Shown: piece by piece, positions 51,437 through 59,575 of the stretch
Position numbering within the stretch: position 1 is the first letter of the stretch
Layout: each line of letters opens with the position of its first letter
NCBI GenBank assembly: GCA_016292095.1
Contig: JAEFAB010000022.1
Location: 1 to 64,000, forward strand
Source of the DNA: Eubacterium sp.
GTDB lineage: Bacteria > Bacillota > Clostridia > Lachnospirales > Lachnospiraceae
Length of the DNA stretch: 64,000 bases
Direction of reading: 5' to 3'
Notes under the pieces: model-generated
The model's database searches: none
Told to the model about the DNA's origin: nothing
The model's input: only the letters and a program-made list of their open reading frames with translations
Program-made: the position numbers and the translations under genes

Positions 51437-51595
51437 TGTGTACGAGAAATAACATACTGTTATATGAGAGATAACAAAACAAGCAAAAATAATCTATGTG
51501 TTATATGAGAAATAACAAAAACAGGTATTTTTACAAATTTATGTTATACAGGAAACACACATTGTAAGATATAACCATAGGTTATGCGAAAATAT
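51437..51595. repeat. Iteron-like repeat array, candidate replication origin
   Basis: GTTATATGAGAGATAACAAAAC, GTTATATGAGAAATAACAAAAAC, GTGTACGAGAAATAACAT, GTTATACAGGAAACAC, GTTATGCGAAAATAT. Confidence 0.6.
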
Positions 51596-51631
51596 GATGA
51601 ATATCTTTACTCTATGAAAGGGGGTGTTTCT

Positions 51632-51748
51632 ATGTTGGCATCTGATGTATTAAAGGCAGAAAAGAAAAAAATAAGATTTTGGAAATCTGCTACTTTGCTA
51701 TTATCAATAATATTATTTGCAGAAACTTTATTCTTTTTAGGAAAATAA
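51632..51748 (+). CDS. Small (38 aa) single-TM protein, absent from the ORF track
   Basis: MLASDVLKAEKKKIRFWKSATLLLSIILFAETLFFLGK* with RBS aaagggggtg upstream. Confidence 0.55.
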   Translation: MLASDVLKAEKKKIRFWKSATLLLSIILFAETLFFLGK

Positions 51749-51800
51749 AAAAGTACGGTTTGAAGCGTGAATGAAGCGTGAAAAAAGAGAGGTGTTAGTA

Positions 51801-52181
51801 ATGAACAAAACTCCAAATATGAGCGGATTAAAAAACTTTGATAGTATCACAGGAAAAGAACAAGGCACAAAGGGAGGAAAGGCAAGCGGAAAGGCAAGAC
51901 GTGAAAAGAAATTATTAAAAGATTGTTTGCAAGGCTTGTTGGATAGTGAAATAACTATTGATAATTTAACTATGACAGGTGCGGAACACATAGCCTTAAA
52001 ATTATTTGATATTGCTTTAAATTCCACAAATGAACATGCTGTCATTAAGGCGTTTACTTTAATTAGGGATACCGTTGGAGAAAAGCCAATAGAAAAAATA
52101 TCCATGCAAGAAATAGACAAAAATACTATTGATGAAGTTGAAGCATTGATTTTAGAAATCCAATCAGAAAAAACTGCATAG
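51801..52181 (+). CDS. Phage KGG-motif, small-terminase-like protein
   Basis: GTKGGKASGKARREKKLLKDCLQGLLDSEITI...TGAEHIALKLFDIAL...IRDTVGEKPIEKI, resembling proteins next to phage terminase genes; RBS agaggtg. Confidence 0.5.
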   Translation: MNKTPNMSGLKNFDSITGKEQGTKGGKASGKARREKKLLKDCLQGLLDSEITIDNLTMTGAEHIALKLFDIALNSTNEHAVIKAFTLIRDTVGEKPIEKISMQEIDKNTIDEVEALILEIQSEKTA

Positions 52182-52299
52182 GACACCAAAAAGGGACTTG
52201 AACATATTAAATGTTGCAAGTCCCCTTTTTCATAATAGAAATATTAAAAAAACAATCCTTAATTGAATATTAGCATATTAGAGAATATAAGAAAAGTAA

Positions 52300-52488
52300 T
52301 TATTTATTATTGTCTTTGTCCATAGTTTCATCAATGGCACGCTTAATAAATCCGTTCACGCTTTCCCCTGTACGCTCTGTATGTTCTTTTATTATTGTGT
52401 ATTTATCCAATGATACTTCAAGCGGTATTCTCTTATAATGTTCTTTTTTGTATTTCTGTGTTGCTCTGTTCTGTGCTTCCGTAGACAT
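52300..52488 (-). CDS. Ribbon-helix-helix (Arc/CopG-type) DNA-binding protein
   Basis: 62 aa; KRIPLEVSLDKYTIIKEHTERTGESVNGFIKRAIDETM. Confidence 0.75.
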   Translation of the reverse strand: MSTEAQNRATQKYKKEHYKRIPLEVSLDKYTIIKEHTERTGESVNGFIKRAIDETMDKDNNK

Positions 52489-52529
52489 ATTAGATCACCT
52501 CTCTTTTTTAGAAATTATATCAGAAAATG

Positions 52530-52589
52530 TATAAGTGTACAAATAGTAATTGAATGAAGCGAGTATATGTTATATAATATAAGTGTACA
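52530..52589 (+). promoter_or_regulatory. Integrase promoter bracketed by two direct repeats (candidate RHH operators)
   Basis: TATAAGTGTACA at 52530-52541 and 52578-52589; TTGAAT (52550)-17 bp-TATAAT (52573). Confidence 0.65.
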
Positions 52590-52608
52590 CAGGAAAGGAG
52601 GAATTATC

Positions 52609-53724
52609 ATGGCAAGGACAAAAAGATACAATGGTTATTTAAGAAAATCATTCTTATTTGAGGGAAAACGAATTTACGTTTATGCAAAAACTAAAGAGGA
52701 ATTATTAAGCAAAGAACTTGAGAAAAGGCAGGAATTGGAACAGGGCGAACAGAACTTATACAATCCTACTCTTAACGCCTACTACCACCACTACACAGAG
52801 GTTAGGCGTAAACAGGTTAGGGAAAGCACAATCAGAGGTCAAAAATGCCAATTTGAGAATATTTCAAATGTTGTAATGGCAAATAACCGAACTTTTGGAG
52901 AAATGCGTATTAAAGACATTACAAGACGTGATATTGAATACACAAGACAATCTTTACTCGATGCAGGAAAAACACCACAAAATTTGAATATCTGCTACTC
53001 CCATCTTAACAGCGTTTTTAATAGTGCTGTAATTGATGAAACAATCATAAAAAATCCATGTAAGGCATTAAAGAAACTGAAAAGGGATGTACCACCAATA
53101 ACAGAAACACGCCACAGGGCATTGAGCATTGAAGAAACTGTGAAATTCTTTGAAGTTGCAGAAACCCGAAACAGTTTTTACATCAATGCTTTTAAAATGA
53201 TGATACAAACAGGTTTGAGAGTTGGAGAGTTGGGAGCATTAAAGCGTGGCGATATTGACAGAATAAACAGATTTATTTACATACGCCATACCATTTCAAG
53301 AACGGAAACAGGCTCATATTATGTACAGGATGATGCAAAGACTATGAGCGGAATAAGAGATATTCCACTATCAGACGATATATTGAAAACAATTAGATCA
53401 CAGGAAAACTTGAATAGAATAATATTCGGCTTTAATTATGGAGATTTACTCTTTACATCTATCGAAGGTGAAATATTAAGAGAATACGCCTTAAACAGAG
53501 AGATAAAAAGAATTTGCAAGCAGGCGGACATTGAATACTTTACCTGTCACGCATTCAGAAACACTTTCGCAACTCGATTTATTGAGCAACGCCCACAGGA
53601 CTATAAAATTCTTTCTGAAATATTAGGACATAAAGATGTATCAATTACATTGAATTTGTATACTCATGTAATGACAGAAAACAAAGTAAACGCCATGAAC
53701 GATTTACAGATAAAAATTAGTTAA
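52609..53724 (+). CDS. int: Tn916-type tyrosine integrase
   Basis: QTGLRVGELGALKRGDID, CHAFRNTFATRFIE, LGHKDVSITLNLYTHV; ATG at 52609 with aggaaaggagga RBS. Confidence 0.95.
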   Translation: MARTKRYNGYLRKSFLFEGKRIYVYAKTKEELLSKELEKRQELEQGEQNLYNPTLNAYYHHYTEVRRKQVRESTIRGQKCQFENISNVVMANNRTFGEMRIKDITRRDIEYTRQSLLDAGKTPQNLNICYSHLNSVFNSAVIDETIIKNPCKALKKLKRDVPPITETRHRALSIEETVKFFEVAETRNSFYINAFKMMIQTGLRVGELGALKRGDIDRINRFIYIRHTISRTETGSYYVQDDAKTMSGIRDIPLSDDILKTIRSQENLNRIIFGFNYGDLLFTSIEGEILREYALNREIKRICKQADIEYFTCHAFRNTFATRFIEQRPQDYKILSEILGHKDVSITLNLYTHVMTENKVNAMNDLQIKIS

Positions 53725-53759
53725 TTCCTGTACTTATGGGGTACAAAATGGGGTAAAAG
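53722..53759. repeat. Right copy of the 34-bp direct repeat (two tandem 12-bp units)
   Basis: TAATTCCTGTACTTATGGGGTACAAAATGGGGTA then AAAG; overlaps the integrase stop codon. Confidence 0.85.
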
Positions 53760-53796
53760 TCCTTGAAACGCCGATAAATAAAGAATGTGCGGTTTT

Positions 53797-53814
53797 AGTC
53801 CCGCCATCCGCATT
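53797..53814. repeat. Attachment site core (attR)
   Basis: AGTCCCGCCATCCGCATT. Confidence 0.85.
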
Positions 53815-53844
53815 ATTTTTTTTGCCTAAAAACAGTATGCAATA

Positions 53845-53883
53845 AAAAAATGTACCAATCTTGAGTATTGGTACATTTTTTTG
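53845..53883. terminator. Terminator
   Basis: AAAAAAATGTACCAAT-cttgagt-ATTGGTACATTTTTTT. Confidence 0.75.
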
Positions 53884-53886
53884 TGT

Positions 53887-55377
53887 TTATTTAAAATGGT
53901 AACTTCCATCACTGCCGGATACCTTGTGGCAACTTCCGTCGCTGCAGGATACAGCATATTTCTGGCTCTCACTTCCATCCTCTAAGGAATAAGTGATGAT
54001 ATAGTAATCCTCTTTATCAATTTCTGCTACTTCATTAAATGTGAAGTTTGCAACTTTTCCGTCTTCGTATTCATTGTACTCATCCAAGTCTCCGTATTTT
54101 GCCTTCACATTCTTAACCGCTGTGTCATAAGTACAATCATACTTTGGAGTATAGTCATAAACGCGATCCACTACTTCACTTGGAATACCGTTTTCATTGA
54201 TTGCAACAAATCGATAGAGATTATTGCCGCGTTCAAATTCAATCGGTTTTTTATACTTCTTAGAGTTCTTTGTCGGTGTACTGCCGTCTGTTGTATAGTA
54301 AATCGTACATCCTTTTTCAGCAGTCGCCTCAATTTTCTTCATTTCACGATAAGAACCGCTTTCAATGGAAATTTCCGGTTCATCTACATGGATAAAGGAA
54401 ATGGTATAGGTGTAAATCTGTTCTTTGCTGGACACGCCGTGTTTATCAATCGAACAGGTACGAATAGTATAACTGCCCTCTTTCTTTAATTTAATCGGAC
54501 CATCATACTCGATCTTAGTATCACTTTCCGTAACATCACTACCATCTTTTGTGTAATAGATTTTTACATCATCATCTGCTACCAGTTCCAATGTAATCTT
54601 TGTATTGTAAGTACCGGAGTCCGGTGTAGCAACCGGAATGGTTCCAACATACTTGTCCAGTTCTGTTCGAACTGAAGGTGGTGCAGACGCCTTCAATACA
54701 TCAATCTTTGATTCCATATCATGATTTTGATATAGCACATACAAATCTTTATAATACTGAACTTCTGTGTTGTCCAACTCAATCAGTTTTTCCAGAAACT
54801 CAATTTTTTCCTTATAGTCCGCTGCCGTCATCACATCAATATTGTAAAGCAGGGAATAAACTTCCAACTGCTGTTCACTGGTTACCGCATTTCTTGCAGC
54901 TTCAATAAATCTTGTTCTTGCATTGGAATAATCTTCCTGGCTGTAATAGTTACGGCCTTCTTTAATATATTTCTGATACTTGCTCTTCATCTCGTTTTCA
55001 CGATACAGATAAGTTCCTGTAACAGACAGTAAAACAGCGGCAATTGCCACTAAAATAACAGTAAAGGTTGTCTTTTTACTGTTTTTCTTCTTGTTTTCAC
55101 TATCCATATTCTTTTTAATCTTTTTATTTGTTTTACTCTGCGGTTTTTTCAAATTCGCATTCGCATTTGTCTTTTTCTTATAATTATTAAGATTTCTTCC
55201 CTTGTATTCATCCACTAATTCATCATCCAAATCAATGCCTTCAACGATAGATGTTTTGTCATTGATCCTTCCCTTTTTGCCACTGGCATAGGATGCAATC
55301 TTGACACCACAATGAGGGCATACGGACATGGATTCACGGATCGGTTTTCCACACTTTGGACAAATCATATTATTCAA
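53887..55377 (-). CDS. Membrane protein with N-terminal zinc ribbon, TPR-like region and two CHB_HEX_C-type domains
   Basis: CPKCGKPIRESMSVCPHCG; TM KKTTFTVILVAIAAVLLSVTGTYLY; repeated 'VKIYYTKDGSDVT' and 'CTIYYTTDGSTPT'. Confidence 0.75.
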   Translation of the reverse strand: MNNMICPKCGKPIRESMSVCPHCGVKIASYASGKKGRINDKTSIVEGIDLDDELVDEYKGRNLNNYKKKTNANANLKKPQSKTNKKIKKNMDSENKKKNSKKTTFTVILVAIAAVLLSVTGTYLYRENEMKSKYQKYIKEGRNYYSQEDYSNARTRFIEAARNAVTSEQQLEVYSLLYNIDVMTAADYKEKIEFLEKLIELDNTEVQYYKDLYVLYQNHDMESKIDVLKASAPPSVRTELDKYVGTIPVATPDSGTYNTKITLELVADDDVKIYYTKDGSDVTESDTKIEYDGPIKLKKEGSYTIRTCSIDKHGVSSKEQIYTYTISFIHVDEPEISIESGSYREMKKIEATAEKGCTIYYTTDGSTPTKNSKKYKKPIEFERGNNLYRFVAINENGIPSEVVDRVYDYTPKYDCTYDTAVKNVKAKYGDLDEYNEYEDGKVANFTFNEVAEIDKEDYYIITYSLEDGSESQKYAVSCSDGSCHKVSGSDGSYHFK

Positions 55378-55417
55378 CCTTCCTTACTGAAATTTCTACG
55401 CTTGAATATATCATATT

Positions 55418-56050
55418 CTAGTCATTTTTACAAACAGCTGTATTTCTTTTCGAGAAAATACATCCACAATAGTGCTGTCGATATAAATTGTATTCTTTTG
55501 ATAATTCAATGGAACGCTTATATCCGTCTTTCTTTTTGAAATCCGAGAACAGATAATGAATTCCATAATCGTGTTGTAAATCAGCACCGATTTCATTTAA
55601 TTTTTTCGCATTCTTCAACGGACTGATCGACAACGTTGTTGTAAAATAATCATACTTTCCAATCAAAGCTTTTTCCGCCGTCTGCTCCAGTCGAAGTTTA
55701 TAGCATTCAAAACAACGCTTTCCACCTTCTTCACAGGCTTCCAGGCCATGTGCAATCTCATAAAATTCCTCCGGATTATATTCTTCAATAATCACATTAA
55801 TCGGATTCGGAAATTCTTTTTCTTTCACGAGACGAAGTAATTCAAATGCACGTTGTTGATATTCATCTTTTGAGGAAATATTCGGATTATAGAAATAGAC
55901 ATCAATCAGGAAATATTCTGAAAGATATTCCAATACATAACTACTGCATGGTGCACAACAAGCATGAAGAAGAAGTCTTGGCTTTTTCTCCTCTTTCTCA
56001 ATCTGTTTTAACTTCATTTCCAATACTTTTTGATAATTAATCTTGTACAT
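55418..56050 (-). CDS. queH: Epoxyqueuosine reductase QueH (DUF208)
   Basis: LLLHACCAPCSSYVLEYL; YDYFTTTLSISPLKNAKKLNEIG; YCGCIFS. Confidence 0.93.
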   Translation of the reverse strand: MYKINYQKVLEMKLKQIEKEEKKPRLLLHACCAPCSSYVLEYLSEYFLIDVYFYNPNISSKDEYQQRAFELLRLVKEKEFPNPINVIIEEYNPEEFYEIAHGLEACEEGGKRCFECYKLRLEQTAEKALIGKYDYFTTTLSISPLKNAKKLNEIGADLQHDYGIHYLFSDFKKKDGYKRSIELSKEYNLYRQHYCGCIFSKRNTAVCKND

Positions 56051-56169
56051 GTCTTTTCTCCGAATGTTAATTGTTTGAAGTTTCTATACTGAAAATTGTC
56101 ACGAGCGTTTCAACGCAAAGACTGTTGCGCTGGAAAACCAAACGCAACAGCCTTCTACTACGTCTACTT

Positions 56170-56601
56170 TTACTTACCTTTTTTATTTAATTCCAAATAC
56201 TTCTGGTAAGCTTTTTTTAAGATCATTTTTTCATTTGGGAATTTCAGTAAATGAATGGCTTCAATATATCTGTAATATCCCGAATGCATAAAATACTCTT
56301 CTCGCTGTGGTTTACTGAAATAGTTTTCGGAAGTCATTAAATACCAATGAACTTCTTTTTCTACCACATTCCTTGGAATGTTGAAGGAATATTCACTTTT
56401 ACCAACATATTCAATAATCTTCGCCTTTACTCCAGTTTCTTCTCGTACCTCTCTTAACGCCGTTTGTTCATGTGTTTCACCGGCTTCCACAGTGCCTTTT
56501 GGTAAAACCCATCCTTCATATCTGTTTCGACAATTTTTGTATAGCAGTAAAATCTTGCCACGAAATATAACCACACCGCCACAACTAACCGCTTTTTCCA
56601 T
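56170..56601 (-). CDS. NUDIX hydrolase
   Basis: GTVEAGETHEQTALREVREETGV Nudix box. Confidence 0.92.
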   Translation of the reverse strand: MEKAVSCGGVVIFRGKILLLYKNCRNRYEGWVLPKGTVEAGETHEQTALREVREETGVKAKIIEYVGKSEYSFNIPRNVVEKEVHWYLMTSENYFSKPQREEYFMHSGYYRYIEAIHLLKFPNEKMILKKAYQKYLELNKKGK

Positions 56602-56709
56602 AGCGATTCCTCCTGTTCCAACGTGTGCCGCACTATCACGGATTTTCGTTACTATTCATTGGTTTAAGTATACAAAAATAACCAGCATAATGCAAGGAAA
56701 CGATTCAGG

Positions 56710-58203
56710 TTAATTAAAATAGCGGTCAAAAACCTTCTTTGCACATTCCTTGGCAGACCCTTCGGAGTCATTAATATTTTCTAAAACTACGGCAATTGCC
56801 AGTTTCTTTCCACCTTTTTTCGCAAATCCAACAAACCAGGAATTTACTTTTCCGTCTCCGGAAGAACTTAAATCAGCAGTTCCCGTCTTTCCGTAGGCTT
56901 TGTATTCACTGTTTGCAAAAATCTTTGCAGTACCATATTCACATACAGCACCCATATATTTGCTCAGCTGCTTTGCTTCTTTCTTTGTCATCAACGTTTT
57001 TGCTTCCGACTGTGATGCATCCTGAACAACATCTCCGTCATCTGTCATCACCTGAGAAATCAAATAAGGTTTCATCATAACCCCATCATTGGCAATGGCT
57101 GAAGCAATTAATACCATCTGTGCCGGAGAAACCAACACATCCTGCTGTCCGATGCTGGACTCCGCTACATAATAATCATTATATTTTTCTGATTTTTCAT
57201 CCAGTTCAAAACTTCCGCTCTTCACATAAGAAGTTGTACTGGTTTTTAAATCAGCAATTGGCAAAGGATTGTTAAACAGCAAATCTTCTGCCGTCTGATT
57301 AAAGATATCTGTATCAATTTCAAGCCCCATGGAAGCAAAAGCACCATTACAGGAATTTGCAAATGCCTCTTCCAGGGTTTCATTTCCATGAACGGTTCCG
57401 TGATAACATTCCAATTGAAAATGATCAAAGGACTTTGTTCCGTTACACTGGAAATTGTAATTCTTATAATCACTGTTCTGGCGCATATATGCCAGCGTTG
57501 TAACAATCTTAAACACAGACCCCGGCATGTATCGTCCCTGGGTAGAACGGTTCATAAACGGAGCATCCGCTTTCTTGTTTAATTTCTTCCAGTTTTCTTC
57601 CAGATTTTCCGGGTTATAAGACGGTTTTGATGCCGATACATAAATTGCTCCGGTATCCGGATCCATAACGATAATTCCGCCTTTAAAATCCCCCAGGGAA
57701 TTATAAGCGGTTTTCTGCAAATCTACATCCAAAGTGGTTTGAATATTGCATCCGTGAAGGACTTTGCCGGTAAAATCATCTTCAATCTGTTTCAAAGCAT
57801 TATTCTTCGGCATAACCAAATCATAATTGCAAACATCTTCCAAACCGGTAAACCCTTTGGTTGTATATCCAATCACCTGAGCAAATACTTTTCCGTATGG
57901 GTATCTTCTCGCGTCGTCTTCAAAATCATCATCGGTACCATTGGTGTCGGTGTAAGCAAGTTCTTCTCCATCCTTGGCAAGAATCGATCCTCGAACGACT
58001 TTCTTTGCCTGTTCTTTAATTCTTCCGTTCTGAGAGCTAGATATAACTGTCGGTGCATCTTTTAAAACAAAATGCACATAATATCCAAGCATAAAAACGA
58101 AAATCAAGGAGAAAATAATTGTAGTTACAAGAGTTTGTTTATTTAGTCGTCTTTCTTCTTTTCGCTTTTGTTTAATATCTTTCTTGTAATTCTGTCGAGA
58201 CAT
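56710..58203 (-). CDS. Penicillin-binding protein transpeptidase (PbpA/FtsI-like)
   Basis: PGSVFKIVT (SxxK), SNSCNGAFA (SxN), YGKTGTADL (KTG); N-terminal TM. Confidence 0.93.
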   Translation of the reverse strand: MSRQNYKKDIKQKRKEERRLNKQTLVTTIIFSLIFVFMLGYYVHFVLKDAPTVISSSQNGRIKEQAKKVVRGSILAKDGEELAYTDTNGTDDDFEDDARRYPYGKVFAQVIGYTTKGFTGLEDVCNYDLVMPKNNALKQIEDDFTGKVLHGCNIQTTLDVDLQKTAYNSLGDFKGGIIVMDPDTGAIYVSASKPSYNPENLEENWKKLNKKADAPFMNRSTQGRYMPGSVFKIVTTLAYMRQNSDYKNYNFQCNGTKSFDHFQLECYHGTVHGNETLEEAFANSCNGAFASMGLEIDTDIFNQTAEDLLFNNPLPIADLKTSTTSYVKSGSFELDEKSEKYNDYYVAESSIGQQDVLVSPAQMVLIASAIANDGVMMKPYLISQVMTDDGDVVQDASQSEAKTLMTKKEAKQLSKYMGAVCEYGTAKIFANSEYKAYGKTGTADLSSSGDGKVNSWFVGFAKKGGKKLAIAVVLENINDSEGSAKECAKKVFDRYFN

Positions 58204-59572
58204 AACGTTCTCCTTTCATTGTTTTTTTACGTTGCTTTGGTGTCTTTTTCTTACTTCCAACAATAGCCAACCCCTGAATAATGGAAAAAACTAACAGAGT
58301 GCTGACAATGGAACTTCTACCACTACTGATTAGCGGAAGAGTTACACCGGTAGATGGAATCATATTGATTGCACCACCAACGGTCAGGATCACCTGAATT
58401 GCATATCCAACCCCTAATCCTACACATACAAGACGATTAAAGGTACTTTCCTGCTCCATTCCTGTGGCTAAAAATTCAATAAAGCAGCTTAGGCAGACCA
58501 AAATTAAAAGTCCGGCAAAAATTGCACCGAATTCTTCCCCGATTGCGGAAAAAATAAAGTCGTTTTCTACTAAAGGAACTTTTTTGGGAAACCCTTGATA
58601 TAAACCGGTTCCGGATAATCCTCCGCTCCCTAAAGCAAATAAGGACTGTGCCACCTGAAGACTGGATCCATTAACGGTTTCTTCCGCCAGAGGATTCTGC
58701 CATACTTGCACACGGACCTGAACATGTCGGAACAGATGGTAGGCAATATAAGATGCCACCGCCATTCCACCGCCTCCTAAAAACAAATAGATCGATTTTC
58801 TGGAAGCAACATAGACCATAAACAGATACATTGTGAAGAAAATCAAGGCACTTCCCAAATCTGTGGAGAATACAAGAATAATTACATATAATCCTGCAAA
58901 AATTGCAGAGATAAACACCTGTTTCAATTTTGCAGTTTCCCCTAAAACCGCTGCAATAAAAAATACAAATATAATCTTTACAAATTCAGATGGCTGAATT
59001 CGAACACCGCCAATGGTGATATAGAGTCTGGCACCATTAATCATCGGTCCCAGAATAATTACAGTCACTAATAATCCGATTCCAACAAAACAATACACCC
59101 AGGTGAGATTTTTCCACATCTGAAATTTACTCATCAAATACGGTACTACCAGAGAAAGCATCGTTACGATGGATACAATAATAAACTGGGTAATACTTCT
59201 TTGCATTCCGAGTCGTGCCAAAATAATAAATCCGATTGTCAAAAGCATACACATATTGCTTAAAATCGCTTTATTAATGTTTGGATAAATAATCGGGAAC
59301 ACCCCTAAAACAATAATCAGATAACAAAGCTGTACTCCTCCTAAGAGAATTACATTGATTTCTGACGTATCCGTCTGATTCATGTACACCACAAAAATTC
59401 CCAATAAATATGTTAGAAAAATTGCTGCATTCTGTCTCTGAAAAATTCCTGCTTTATCCTCCGGTCGCTTATGCCGCAGTGCACTAAAAGACTCCCACGT
59501 GTAAAACAGCATGAGCACAATAAATAAATATTTCGATGTTACAATAATAAAAGTTTCCATATAGTTCTCCAT
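58172..59572 (-). CDS. FtsW/RodA/SpoVE family glycosyltransferase
   Basis: Multi-TM; GARLYITIGGVRIQPSEFVKI; VENDFIFSAIGEEFG; INMIPSTGVTLPLISSGRSS. Confidence 0.93.
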   Translation of the reverse strand: MENYMETFIIVTSKYLFIVLMLFYTWESFSALRHKRPEDKAGIFQRQNAAIFLTYLLGIFVVYMNQTDTSEINVILLGGVQLCYLIIVLGVFPIIYPNINKAILSNMCMLLTIGFIILARLGMQRSITQFIIVSIVTMLSLVVPYLMSKFQMWKNLTWVYCFVGIGLLVTVIILGPMINGARLYITIGGVRIQPSEFVKIIFVFFIAAVLGETAKLKQVFISAIFAGLYVIILVFSTDLGSALIFFTMYLFMVYVASRKSIYLFLGGGGMAVASYIAYHLFRHVQVRVQVWQNPLAEETVNGSSLQVAQSLFALGSGGLSGTGLYQGFPKKVPLVENDFIFSAIGEEFGAIFAGLLILVCLSCFIEFLATGMEQESTFNRLVCVGLGVGYAIQVILTVGGAINMIPSTGVTLPLISSGRSSIVSTLLVFSIIQGLAIVGSKKKTPKQRKKTMKGERYVSTELQERY

Positions 59573-59575
59573 TAA

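Larger units (their letters stand above)
49408..53814. mobile_element. ~4.4 kb integrated element at the tRNA-Leu 3' end (minimal phage satellite or IME-like)
   Basis: 18-bp direct repeat AGTCCCGCCATCCGCATT at tRNA 3' end (49408-49425) and downstream of integrase (53797-53814); encodes repressor, Xis-like, Rep-like, RHH and integrase. Confidence 0.88.

Noticed and set aside
51737-52219. 160-aa minus-strand ORF antisense to the KGG/TerS-like gene
   Set aside because: Sense ORF has RBS and recognisable motifs; antisense translation is low complexity.
56120-56150. CTGTTGCG...CGCAACAG hairpin between nudix and queH genes
   Set aside because: Short hairpin best explained as an ordinary intergenic terminator or processing site; weak T-tract and no additional structure.
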